From the NCBI GenBank assembly GCA_003952965.2, contig CM025854.1, positions 892,730 through 956,729 of the forward strand: DNA of 64,000 bases, in the 5' to 3' direction. Below are positions 47,345 to 58,860 of the stretch, piece by piece; within the stretch, counting starts at the first letter, position 1; the number at the start of each line of letters is the position of its first letter. The notes beneath the pieces were generated by a model. It was not told the DNA's origin, made no database searches, and worked only from the letters and a program-made list of their open reading frames with translations. Source of the stretch: Morella rubra. Its lineage: Eukaryota; Streptophyta; Magnoliopsida; Fagales; Myricaceae. Both the position numbers and the translations under genes were made by a program.

Positions 47345-48215
47345 CAATATCAATCACCTAGAAACACTACATAAATACAGTGGCGAGTAGATTATTAGAT
47401 ATATAACCTGTTTGCTTTCAAGAAGCTCAACCTTCCCTTCCTGTTGAGTTAATTGACAAGCATAAGATCAGTAATCTAATAAGCTTACTAAAATTATTAT
47501 ACCAGAGATGTCATTTTGATGGTTTGATCCAAAAAAAAGAAAGCAACTCACCAAACCAGATAGCATTTGATGGATAGATGCAACATCAAAACCAATCTGA
47601 GAGAGGTTTGATTTTACCTCATTAACCTGCATGTGAAAAAGGACAACAAATTATTACAAGCATACTACAATATCTGACCCAGGACTATGCGATGCAACTA
47701 GAGCTCAACTAAAGTGGGTGCGAACCAAAATCCAAATTGGACATGAGATGCCACTATCAAAAGAAGTATCTATTCTGATCTTAACAACAACAGGATCAAG
47801 AAGACGGTTCGATTCTCCATTGGATGTAAGGGATTATCCAAAGAGGAAGCACCTCTTGCTTGTTATTTAAATAGAATGCATATTTAGCCAGAAAGAGAAG
47901 AATAGCTTTGTACATTATTTTGCAATGAGCTTGGTTGTTTCCTTGTGCTCCTCCACCTTCCAATCTAAGCTCTCCAGCTTCAAGGCTAGATGCCTCTTGG
48001 TTGCCTACACAGATTCATATCTCAAACCACAAATGACTCTTAAACACCCTAAACATAAGAATTACTCTGTGAAAACTTACGACACAATGGCCAAGCAATG
48101 CTACTTTCGGCCAGTGCCTTATTGACATGATCTAATTGTTTGGATACACTTGCAATAACACTTGCCATATTACACTTTGTCACAAACATTACATTAGAAA
48201 TCGACCAGCACAGCA
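47345..48215 (-). pseudogene. Fragment of the DUF1664 gene (exons 8-5)
   Basis: Homologous to 61236-62095 with the same exon order and introns: exon 8 near 47410-47445, exon 7 near 47560-47635, exon 6 near 47925-48013 and exon 5 ending near 48215. The exon-6 acceptor is changed to TAG|G (still usable). Both ends stop within the gene, so it is a duplicated internal fragment. Its right end fuses directly to the promoter of P3, which puts the duplication breakpoint there. Confidence 0.85.
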
Positions 48216-48243
48216 CATAAAGTTGGGTTTATACCCTCCTTTC

Positions 48244-48251
48244 TATAAATA
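48244..48251 (+). promoter_or_regulatory. TATA box of peptide gene P3
   Basis: TATAAATA followed by GCGGAGTTTCCATTCACACAG, the promoter context shared with P1, about 92 nt before the ATG. Confidence 0.6.
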
Positions 48252-48335
48252 GCGGAGTTTCCATTCACACAGAATCATCCCAATTCATATACGACTTAAA
48301 TTTCGCACTTCTCGTCTGAGAGTTCGCCAAGCGCA

Positions 48336-48419
48336 ATGGAGAAACTTGTTCAATTTGTTATGAAGCTCGTGGTGGTTGTACTCCTGGTGGTAATGTCCAC
48401 AACCATGCCATTTGTCTAG
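48336..48419 (+). pseudogene. Small secreted-peptide gene P3, truncated
   Basis: ATG 48336 gives 27 codons (MEKLVQFVMKLVVVVLLVVM, then STTMPFV) and a TAG at 48417-48419. Relative to P2 the Cys part and the original stop are deleted, and the sequence resumes at GAATATGGAATGTTGC. Only the signal-like segment remains, although the promoter is the best preserved of its subtype. Confidence 0.7.
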
Positions 48420-48490
48420 GGAATATGGAATGTTGCTTTTCCTTGAAATTTCTCTATCTGCGAAACAAGGGAAGGGAGGGAGGATTTCTA

Positions 48491-49403
48491 TTTTTTTTTT
48501 CTAGATAAAGATAATTTATTAAAAACAAAGAAGTATACAACCAACACAACGTAGAAAATCAACGTAAAGGCCAGTGAAACACCTAAACGGACCAAAAGGC
48601 CCTACAATAACTGGACACAAGAGTTGGAACCACCAACAGCCACAAGGGCCGTGAAACAACCAGGACCACAAACTGGCCACAAGAGCCAGAACACAATACA
48701 AACTGGCCACAAGAGCCACAATACAAACACAAACTGGTCATAAGGACTGAAACATAGGACAAACACAAACCGGTCACAAAGACTGAAACACAACAAAACC
48801 ACCACTCAAGGCGGCGGCTTACACTGGAGGAAGGGCAAACCGAGCAACAATCCGACTCCTTCAGAGCAATCTTCAGGCAATGACTGGCTGCATACAAGGG
48901 AGGAGGAGAAGGCGTGACTGTAGGTGGCACAAAACAGCGGCAGCAAAGAGGTCCATCGGAGAAAAATGGCCGAAACGGTCCACAAAACAGAGGGAGGCTG
49001 CAAGAGCGGAGGCAAAGGAGGTCGGGCTCGTGAGATCCATGCGCGCGCAAGGACGCGCATGAGGGCTCACGCACTGGCCGATTGCTGCCATTCTTGGCCA
49101 GAGCTGGACGCCGGGAGGAGAGGGAGCCCACCACATGGGCTGTGTACACCAAAGACCACTGGAGAGGCCGGGATCTAACTCCAAAACAAGCAAAGAAAGA
49201 GCACAAAAAATGGCCGAAAAACTAAGGAAAAGGGAACCTCCGGCCACTAGGAGTGTAGTCGGAGGAGAGGAGAGGGAGGGGAGAGGCCGAAGCTCCTCCT
49301 ATCCCCAGAGCAGAGACGACTGGGTGGGGTTCATGCAAAGGGAGAAGAAGGTTCTTGAGAGAGGGAGGAGTCTCTCTCTCTAGAACGCGTAGCTGAGTCG
49401 GTT
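48491..49403 (-). mobile_element. Poly(A) retroposon, 913 bp, minus orientation
   Basis: GGGAGGATTTCTA flanks it at 48478-48490 and 49404-49416. The T run at 48491 is the poly(A) tail on the minus strand. Its 5' leader, read on the minus strand, has CGTTCTAGAGAGAGAG and a CT-rich stretch, similar to the start of the insertion at 45116. A 207-codon minus frame within it is of skewed composition and not a known protein. Confidence 0.85.
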
Positions 49404-49775
49404 GGGAGGATTTCTAATTATTTGTACAAGATGATTGCTTCCTAGAGAAACAGAAGAACAGTTAGATTGATTCAACTTCCATTAATTTATAGGCATCCAA
49501 TAGCTATTATTTGTTAAAGAAGCCTGGTTTTTTTCAATTTAAACTAATTAATACTTTTTTTTACAACTTTTTACAAATTCAAGCACTTTATTTACTCAAG
49601 AAAATCTACAATACATCCAACAAAAATAAAATCAACGGAGAGTTCTTTTTTCACATCGAAAGAGTCTTACATATAGTGACCAACTGACCACAAAATTTTG
49701 TGGCTACTTAACTGGCATCTAACAGGAAATTAAAGTTACACTCTTTTTATTGTTTGAGAGTTTCTTCTGAAACAT

Positions 49776-51332
49776 CTAGCCTCTCGACAAAAGCACTTCA
49801 TTCACAAAATTGTTCAAGTTAACGGAAGAAGAACCATGGGCACCAGTGGCCTCTACGGCCAAATTTTTCCACTCCATGACCTTTTTCTTCATTCTTTTAC
49901 CCTTCTCTCCCTCCATCAACTCTCTCACAAGCTTCTCCACCTCGTCTCTCTTCACATCATTATCAATCTCCAGGCCAATGCCCCAGTCATTGCAGGCATA
50001 CTTGCAGTTTGTTTGCTGATCCCAAGCGAATGGCCAACAAAGCATGGGCACTCCTGCAGATACACTTTCAATTATTGAATTCCACCCGCAGTGCGTTAGG
50101 AACCCTCCAATTAAGGGGTGATTCAGCACTTCCTCTTGAGGGCACCAACCAGCTATTAGACCCCTTTCTTTTGTTTCCACCTCGAACTCAGATGGCAAAA
50201 TCGCTGATTCACCAACAACTAAATCAGGCCGAATTATCCACAAAAATGGGTGCTTGCTATTTGCAAGTCCCCAACCAAACTCACTCAGCTGCCGTGGTGT
50301 TAACACGGCCAAGCTGCCAAAATTCACATACACCACAGAGTTGTGTCCCTTAGAGTTTAGCCAATGAAGGCACTCTGTTTCTTCTTTCCGTAAACTGTAC
50401 CCGATTGATTTCAGGGGATCGAGTGGTTGATCGAGTAATAGTTGGAGAGGGCCAACTGCATATACACGCAGAAACATGGGGGAGAGAGCATTCAAAACTT
50501 CTCGCTCTAAAGCGTCAAATGTTTGAATAACTATTCCTGAAGCTTTCGGAGCTCTCTCTACTGCATCAACGAGGAATTTGAAGATGACATCATTTGCATT
50601 TGTCATCCGAACAATGCTTGGGAGATCCCTGAGTCGGATGTCTTTCATACCTGGAATCCAGTCTATAACTGTGTCCAGATACCCATTTGTTAGATAGCTC
50701 TCATCTGCAATAAGGAGTTAATTAAATAGTGTTCTAGTCTTAAAACTAACAATTAATATGATAACTACTGCAAGACTTCATGAGTAGTGTTCTTCTCCCT
50801 TTGACATACCTTTTAGTGGTGTAAGGCCTTTGTCCATTAGGGAAGGAAATTGCTTGAAGGCCATTAGGCTGCAAGCAGCGATCGTGAACAGCATTACAAT
50901 AGGGATTCCTAGTTCTCGAGCAGCAGTGATCGTAAATGCCATGAAACCATCGGAGATAATGCACGTCACTGGAGGAGAATTGTTGTCTGAACTTGCAGTG
51001 TTGAGTTTCACGAGCAAGTCAGAAAATGGAGCCAAGAAGTTCTTCATAATGGATTCGCACACAGAAGCAAGGTCTGAGGAAGCATTGATATACGATGGAG
51101 GGAGGCTGTCTGGAATGGTTTCGAATCGAAAGTCAGGCAAGCCATCTAAGGAGTTGGGTCCTCCAGATTTCAGAAAACGTTGGTGGTTGAACTCGGTGTT
51201 GACAAAGGTTATGTGAAAACCTTTACGATGGAGAAGCTTCGCAAATTTTAGCATGGCCTTTATGTGGCTTTGAAATGGTGATGGAATACAAACTGCATGA
51301 GGCTTATCAACTACGACTGTTCCGGAATGCAT
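49776..51332 (-). CDS. UGT85-like UDP-glycosyltransferase, copy 2 (intact)
   Basis: Exon 1 51332-50810 and exon 2 50704-49776 give 483 residues, normal for UGT85. The N-terminus KPHAVCIPSPFQSHIKAML holds the catalytic His (about residue 23; the usual QGH reads QSH) and ISDGFMAF lies in the region of the activating Asp. The PSPG donor-binding box spans residues 361-404: WCPQEEVLNH, then [23 protein letters not shown] and the terminal DQ. The intron interrupts the codon for the Asp of LKDESYLTNGYL, the conserved UGT85 position. Cytosolic, transfers glucose from UDP-glucose to a small acceptor; the acceptor cannot be predicted. The gene lies between two small secreted-peptide genes on the opposite strand. 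No frame defects. Confidence 0.92.
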
Positions 51333-51394
51333 GATCTGTTTCTCTCCTACTGTAGATGTGCAGTTCTACTGTTTTTAACCAATGTCCAACCCAC

Positions 51395-52060
51395 ATATTT
51401 TAAGCAAATTTACTTCTTCTGTTGGGGGGGGGGGACCCAGTACTGCTAGCAGCTGCTGCCGCCGGTTCAAAGAATGGGTCCTACTTAAAAGGGAAACCCT
51501 ATTCAAGTTTTCTTTAAAATATCTACTGGTTATGAGAGATGATGTATATGTTTGGTTTATTTTTAAAAAAAATGAAAAATTTTTAAAATCACTTTTTTAT
51601 TAATTTTAATATTTTAATAATTTTTTACAAAATTTTAATAATTTTAAAAAAATAATTCAACAATTCTAAGAAAATCTATATTATTCTAATAAAAATAAAT
51701 ATAAAAATATTTTCAAAATCAAACCGAAAATAGCCGATTATCCTTTCTTGTGGGCTGTTCTTTCCACAGTCATTGCAGACGCGATTTATTAGTTGTTTAT
51801 CTCTACCGTTTGGAAGCATTAAAAATAAGAAAAATCGGCAGGCCAAATCAGTGTATGAAAACTACGTTACAAGTAAAAGGAAAGGGCAAAAAACATGTGA
51901 CGATGCCGTCGCGACGAACCCTGGGAAGCAATGGCCCTTCGTACGTGTTGGTCAGCAGAGACAGAGATCGCCAGAAATAGAATCCAAATTTTACGGCATT
52001 AGTCACATGTTGATTTGAGTGGCATGCAGTGAAGTCTGTGGCATGCAGTGAAGCATTAGT
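51395..52060. repeat. UGT-to-peptide spacer, unit 2
   Basis: Partner of 43240-44095; contains a poly-G run at 51425-51434 and an AT-rich stretch at 51560-51720. No gene seen. Confidence 0.75.
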
Positions 52061-52603
52061 CTGTCTACAGTGGTTGATGTTGAGAGAGATAAGGCCCTTT
52101 TACCTACTTGCATACATCACTCTTCTTCGACAGTCTCATCCGACATTTAATGAAGGCCGAAAGAGTTGGTCTCTTCAAAAACACCGGTATCTTTTCTATT
52201 TTTTTTTTTTTTTTTCACTGCCAGCCCATTTGACAGAATCCAAAGTAATCATAATTTCTGACGCCGATCTATTTATCTAGTAAAACACGAAGGTCAGTAT
52301 CTTTTATAGACCTCTCATCGCTGGGTTACACCCACCACATCGAAGGGGCTAATACTTCTTCCTCTTAGTTTTTAAGCCTTCAGTCATAGGCCTTTATAGT
52401 AAAGAAAATTTATGCTCCATTAATAAACATTCACAAAATGACTTAATTTCTAAAAATAGAATCTAATACACAGAATATTGATATGGTCCTTTCAAGAATC
52501 TTATTAACTTTCTATAACATGAAATTATCAAAGATAGAAAGAGATATTCGGCAAATAATGACCTTCACTGTCATGCTAAACTTATCTCAATCAATATCTC
52601 TGC

Positions 52604-52611
52604 TATATAAG
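52604..52611 (+). promoter_or_regulatory. TATA box of peptide gene P5
   Basis: TATATAAG, 81 nt before the ATG, in a promoter free of insertions. Confidence 0.6.
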
Positions 52612-52691
52612 GATGGGGAGCTTAAGTCTAGGGGAACCATCCTTTAGATTTGACTGAAGTTTTGAAATTGTCGTCTAATAGCTCACCAAGT

Positions 52692-52850
52692 ATGGAGAAA
52701 CTTCTTCAATTTGCCATCAAGATGGTAGTTGTACTGCTGGCGGTCATGTCCACTGCCATGCCATCTGCCATGGGAACGCGATCTGATGCTCCAAATTATT
52801 GCCCATGCCCTCCAATTCCAGGCTGCTGCCGCGCAAAAGAAAATAATTGA
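52692..52850 (+). CDS. Small secreted Cys peptide P5 (52 aa)
   Basis: ATG 52692 to TGA 52850. Signal-like residues 1-28 (MEKLLQFAIKMVVVLLAVM, STAMPSAMG), then TRSDAPNY, the core CPCPPIPGCC and a basic/polar tail RAKENN. Four Cys would allow two disulfides. Promoter, frame and 3' flank are all uninterrupted, so this is the best candidate for a working member. No second-frame or exon is needed. Family unknown to me. It lies just downstream of the spacer behind UGT copy 2, as P4 does behind copy 1. Confidence 0.65.
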   Translation: MEKLLQFAIKMVVVLLAVMSTAMPSAMGTRSDAPNYCPCPPIPGCCRAKENN

Positions 52851-53379
52851 ATGTTGCAGCTTTTGCTTTTGTGTTTTCAATTGAAGGTTTGTAGCTCTCT
52901 ATGAATAATGGACATGTCACATGAAAATGTCAACCAGTTTAACTGGTGTCTAGCCTGACATTAAATCCTATGCTACTGATCAATAGTGAATTTGAAACAC
53001 TGGCGCTCTTTGGTCATTTATGGTTTCCGATAGTGCTGTTCATTATGTTTACACCGCTCTTTCTACTTGACATGGAACATTACTATCTTAACTTTTTTTT
53101 GTGTCTCACTAGTTTTGTTTAGTAACCTGATCTACTTAGATCCATAGTTGATTTTATTATATATTTTGTACTATAGTTTCTAATACAAAGAAAGACTATC
53201 GGCATTAGACAGCCAAATATCAAATAACAAATACACCCAAAAAAAAAAAACAAATAATGGTCTGGTGGCTTATGATGCAGCACAGATTCGACAGGCTTTG
53301 GCAAAGTACCCAATGGGTCTCTCTTCTATAGCTTTTTTTTTTTTTTTTCTCTAAGCATCCAATGGGTCTCTCGAAAGTC

Positions 53380-53950
53380 CTTTCCCATGCTCTGGCTCAA
53401 TGGGCTGTCAAAGCATAAGTCCTCTGGCTATTAGTAATGTTGACTGGTCTTGTGACCCCCTTGACTTATTTTTGTTAGTATGGAAATGAACGCGCTGCCA
53501 TAGCTTGCTGCCTCCGCCGTGTTTTGTGGCGGCCTTTCCTACCTCTGAGCGCAGAGTTTTTCGGTTTTTGTTGGTTTGTTTGTTTTGGCCCGCTGGGGAG
53601 CCTTGTCTTTGGATGCTTTACTCCCGAAGGAGCTTTCCAGCCACTTGTGGGCTTTGTCGCGTCGATTCTAGGCTGTCGTTGCCTTAGTCCTCAGTTACTG
53701 ACACTCAAGTGATTCCGATAACTACAGTCTATCATTTCTTGACATCCGCTCTCTCTCTCTTAGCATTAAGTATTTGTGATTCTATCGGCCCTTTTTTTAG
53801 ATCCTACTAGACTTTCTTTACAGCCTAGATCTCCTTTGATCTATAATTTCTTGATCTTTATTATATCTTGTACTGTAGATCCTATTGCAATGAAATCTTT
53901 TACTTAAAAGTAATAATAATAATAGTAAAAAAAAAAAAATTTTCAAACAA
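53380..53950 (+). mobile_element. Possible LINE 3' end
   Basis: Ends GCAATGAAATCTTTTACTTA then TAATAATAATAATAG and an A run, the style of a LINE 3' UTR. The 5' boundary and target duplication are not visible. The same sequence is present in the repeat copy at 59470-60040. Confidence 0.3.
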
Positions 53951-54378
53951 ATGTTTTCAGCTGAATAATTGTTATGCCAATACAAATCCAGCCAAAGGAC
54001 TTGAGAAACTCTTCTCTTCGTCCAACGCCTTTCAAGATTACAAGATTTTTTGGTTAAGTGAGATCACAAGTCTAACAAAGGAAACATTCAAAATGCTGCT
54101 TCAAACCGATGATTTCGTATCTTTTTCCGAAGGCTCGAAGCAAATCAAACATAGCAAACTGAGATTTGGTGCTTTATTGTCTACACAAAAAATACAATTT
54201 CATAGCACCTGCTGAGATTATGGTGCTTTGTTGTGAGTATGTATAACATATGACCTATACTTGTAACAAAAGCCTTCCACCGTATAATGTTTCAGCTGGA
54301 GATACGGAACTCGGAGGACACGGAAGCATTTCTCACCAGAACAAATATGGGAATCCCATGGAACCATGGACATTCATG

Positions 54379-57300
54379 GACGGCATTAGTCACATGTTGA
54401 TTTGAGTGGCTGAAGTGTGCTACTCATAGAGACGGGAGAGAGACGCGACAAGGCTGTCAGATTGGAGGTATAGGCCCGAGGAGAGTGAGTGCGAGTACTA
54501 GAAGGAACGATTAGAGAGTTAACGCGAAAGGGTAAACGTCAAGTGCTAGGACTATTAGGGACCATATGATATTTTCGCGAAGCTCTCCCATTGGGACCTT
54601 ATTGTCTTCATTCTTGCGTTACGCGTTGACTCGGATAGTGTAGGTGTACATAACGGTGCTATCGCGAGAGCTTTGCACGACGTGGATCGATGAGTCTTAT
54701 ACCTTGCACATAATTACAGTCATCTCCAGTGTGCCAATAGTGGGCCAGTCAGTTGAAGGCAGTAAGCTTGCAAGTTTGTTTTGCTGTCCAGCGAATGGGG
54801 CCAACAAAAGCATGGGCATCCTCAGCAGGATACAATCATGGCTTCAGGTATTATATGTGAATTCCAGCCGAGGGACTGGGGTCTGTAAGGAACGAGTTGG
54901 AATTTCGAAATTAAGGGGTGGCAGGCAATATGCTTTCTCGTTGAGAGGGCAGCCAACGCAGCTATTGCCCCTGTCTTTTGTTTCCAGCTCTCGACTCAGA
55001 TGAGCAAGGAAATCGCAGTGAGATAATCACAACAAACGTAAGTATGGCCGAATTATACAAGGAATGGGTGCTGTGCTGATTGTGCAATTGTAAAAACAAC
55101 CTGCTCACATTCAGGCTGCCGTGGTGTTAGAGATCGGCCAAGCAAGTGTGCAATTACAATACACACAGAGTTGTGGTTCTTAGAGTTTAGTCCAACATGA
55201 AGCACCTCTGTTGCTTCTTTCCCGTAAACTGTACCGAGGGTTGAAGTTGCAGGGGATCGAGTGGTTGAGTCGAGTGAGTAAGTTTGGAGAGTATGGCGCA
55301 TCTGCATATACACGGGGAGAACAATGGGGGGAGAGAGCATATCAAGGGCAACTTCTCTGCTTATGAGGGAGGCGTACCCTACTGTTTGATAACGATATTC
55401 ATAGAAGGCTTGTCGGAGCTGCATCTCTACTGGCTTCTCAAGCGAGTGGAAAATTTTAGAGAGATAGACGAGAAGTCATGGTTTGAATAATTGTACGGCG
55501 AAAAGTGACTTGGGAAGAGTCTCTGAGTACGGATGGTCTTTTGTCGCAGTATCGCTGAGGAGATCGACAGTCTATTATGATGATCGCTAGCATAAGAAGC
55601 TGCATCATTTGTTAGATAGCTCTCATCTGCAATAAGGAGTTAATTAAATAGTGCTCCAGTCTTAAAACTTACAATTAATATGATAACTACTGCAAGACTT
55701 CATGAGTAGTGTTCTTCTCCCTTTGACATACCTTTTAGTGGTGTAAGGCCATTGTCCATTAGGGAAGGAAATTGCTTGAAGGCCATTAGGCTGCAAGCAG
55801 CGATCGTGAACAGCATTACAATAGGGATTCCTATTTCTCGAGCAGCAGTGATTGTTGCCATGAAACCAAGACGGAGTAATGCGACGGTCATGGAGGAGAA
55901 TTGTCGTCTGAAGTGTGCAATGTTTGAGTTCACCGAGCAAGGTCATGAAAGATTGGACCAAGAGTCTCTTCATTGGATGCGGGGCACACAGAACAGAAGC
56001 AGGGTACTGAGGGAAGCATGTTGATAGCATAGATGTTGTATGGTAGGGGGATTGTGCTGGAATGGTGTTACGAATCGAAAGTCAGGGGCGCACAAGCAAT
56101 CTAGGAGGAGTTGGGATGCTCCAGTTTCAGAAACGGTTGGGTGGTTGGGAGACTCGGTGTTGGACAAGTTATAGGTGAAAACCGATTTTGCACGATGGAG
56201 AAGCCTTCGCAAATTTTAGCATCGGTCTATTATTGGCTTTTGAAAGGGTGATGGTAATAAACTGCAATGAGGCTTAATAAAGTGACGACTGTTCGGAAAT
56301 GCCATGATTGTTACATATCCCTCCTACTCGTAAGATGAGTGCACAGCTTCATAATGTTGTTAACATGAATAAAACGACACCAGTATATGAAATATGTGTC
56401 TCTTGGGGGGGGGGAGGGGGACCGCAGTTGCTAAGCAGCTAGATAAAGGCCTGCGAGGTCAAAAAGAAGTAAACGGCGTCCTACTTACACAGAGAGAACC
56501 ATATTCAAGTGTTTCTGCTAAAGGATATCAGGTACTGGGTCTGGAGGAGGAGATGATGTACTAGTGTGTAGGGGTGGTTAGTTTTGAGAAGAAGAAAGGT
56601 GAAAAGTTTTATAGAATATATAGTGGGTTGTAATTGAGAGATATATTAATATTGTGTTAATAAATATTTTTGTCCAAATTTTAGGATAATAGATTTAAAG
56701 AAGAAATGAAATCGATACAGGAAAATAATGTAAGAAAAGTCATAGTTTAATTCTATAAGAAGTGAGAATAAACATGAAGGATTATGATGTTTAAGAAAAT
56801 CAAAACACGAAATAGGCAGCCCCTTAAGGCGTCCTTATTCTTAGTGAGGGCTGTATCTGGGGTCAGAAGATCATGCAGAACGGCGATTTATTAGCATGTG
56901 TTTAATAAATAGGGTTTGGAAGAATTACAAGAATGGAAGAAAAATCGGGGAGAGTTGAATGGGGCGGAGGGGGGCAATCAGTGTAGTGAGAAGGACATAC
57001 GTTCAGAGGTAAATGAGGAAGAGAGGCAAGACAAATGTGACAGATGCTGTCAGGCGAACGGAACCTGGAAGGTGCAAGTGGGCCCTTCGGGTGAGTGTTG
57101 TGTGGGTGCAGCAGGAGAAGGTGAAGAGAAGATCGGGCACAGAAAGTAAGAGAGATGGGCGTCAAATGGTGGTTGACGGGCTGAGAGCATGCCATCTAGC
57201 TGCGTGGTTAGTTGCAAATTGTGGCTTTTAATTTGAACCAGAAGGTACACGTGTTCTGTATGGTATAAGGAGTCAACGGTGTTTATAAAGCAAAGCCGTC

Positions 57301-58860
57301 AACAGCATGTTTGGTTCGTCTGATGTTTTAATGGCCATCTAGTTTGTTATTTGTTTTTTGTTTAATTTATTATTCAGATAGTGTTTCTTTATTAATTTTC
57401 TTTAACATGTTGAGATTGTTGTTGAATAGATCGTTTTGAGATTGTAAGGGTTTATTGTTAGGAAGAGTTGTGAGTTGTGGTGGTATTATCCTCGTGATAG
57501 AGGGGGGCGAATTTTTTAATTTTATGTCTTTTCTAAGCTGGATGAGCTGGGCGGTATGGTGCGGGGCGATGGTTTTAAATTTGATCTTAGTGTCAGAACG
57601 ATTAAGAGTCTTGTTGAGAAAATTTTGTTGCATTGAGCTAAATGTCATATTTATAAATAGGCTTGTCTTAGTTGTACGGATAATGAATTTTTTAAAATGT
57701 ATTAAGGTTAATCGTTTATTTAGTTTAAAATAGTGAGTGTAAGTTTAGTCTATGTATTAGGTTAAGGATGATATTAATGAAGAGCAGATAAAGAAAAGAG
57801 TGTAAAATTAAGAAAGAGTATTAGATTATCTTCTATAGTTATAGATGTGAGAGGAAGGGAACAGTGGTTATCGTGATTGTAGGATAGGAGGTGCACTGTT
57901 GACGGATGTAGATTTAGAGACACTCATTTTTAGCTACCAAAGATTGGTTAAAATAGAGTAAGCCATATTAAAGAGTGTGTTTTGTGGCTTTTTTAGTTAA
58001 CAATTGGTGTTCTCTATTCTAACCAGAGAGGTGGGTAGGTTTATGAGAACCTAAAACTAGAGGCAAGGGCTACTGGTTAGGGTTCACTGTGATTGGATTT
58101 GTAGTGGATCATGAAGTGGGTTGTGGGCATGGCAAGGTGAACGACAATTCGTCAACCGTCCATAAGTTGATAGAGAGGAGAGTATTGTGTGCGCGTTTAA
58201 TAGACTTTTATATATATCATCTTCTTAGGCGCGATTCATCACGGAATGCTTGATGAGGGCCGAAAGAGTTGGTCTTTTTCAACAAAACTGCGGGGCGTTC
58301 TGTGGCATGTTTAATTTTTTTGTTTTTTTTTTCAAGCCCATGTTGACAGAATCCAAAGTAATCATAATTTCGGACGCCGATCTATTTATCTAGTAAAACC
58401 GTTTGGTCAGATATATTTGATAGACCGTCTCATCGCTAGGGTACACCCACCACATCGAAGGGGCTAATACTTCTTCCTCTTAGTGTTTAAGCCTATCAGT
58501 CATAGGCTTTTAGTAAACATTATGTTACTAACATGCACAAAGGACTTAATTCCTAACACAGAATATTGAATATGGTCCTGTTCAAGAATCTTATTAACTT
58601 CTCTATAAATGAAATTATCAAGATAGAAGAGATATTCGGCAAATGAATGACCTTCATGTCATGCTAAACTTATCTCAATCAATATCTCTGCTATATAAGG
58701 ATGGGGAGCTTAAGTCTAGGGGAACCATCCTTTAGATTTGACTGAAGTTTTGAAATTGTCGTCTAATAGCTCACCAAGTATGGAGAACTTCTTCGATTTG
58801 CTATCAAGATGGTAGTTGTACTGCTGGCGGTCATGGTCCACTGCCATGCCATCTGCCATG
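54379..58860. other. Indel-dense stretch, probably unpolished long-read sequence
   Basis: Follows units 1 and 2 in order (UGT 3' end to 5' end, spacer, peptide promoter) but with an insertion, deletion or substitution every few bases over most of its length. Short islands (for example 55606-55855, and from about 58660) are almost exact. Base composition is shifted to G/T in 56550-57900. True decay would not give clean islands with sharp edges, so assembly error is more likely than biology. Treat all frames here as unreliable. Confidence 0.75.
54690..56330 (-). pseudogene. UGT85-like gene, copy 3, in low-quality sequence
   Basis: Recognisable pieces on the minus strand, in UGT order: the PSPG surroundings near 54780-54990, the middle of exon 2 near 55000-55330, the intron and flanking exon ends almost exact at 55606-55855, and the exon-1 start near 56190-56300. 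Frame is lost dozens of times. Whether the real locus is intact cannot be told from this sequence. Confidence 0.6.

Larger units (their letters stand above)
52440..54377. repeat. ~1.95-kb near-identical direct repeat, copy 1
   Basis: Matches 58540-60480 almost base for base over long stretches, including peptide gene, 3' flank, T runs and the sequence AACCATGGACATTCATGGA at the end. Similarity ends abruptly at 54378, where CGGCATTAGTCACATG (otherwise at about 51996) begins. Confidence 0.9.

Noticed and set aside
48583..49206. 207-codon minus-strand frame
   Set aside because: Lies inside the 913-bp retroposon, has skewed Cys/Ser/Leu composition and no family pattern; overlapping frames on both strands are equally open.
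56902..57733. Several 60-97 codon frames
   Set aside because: They fall in the indel-dense stretch and correspond to noisy copies of noncoding UGT spacer.
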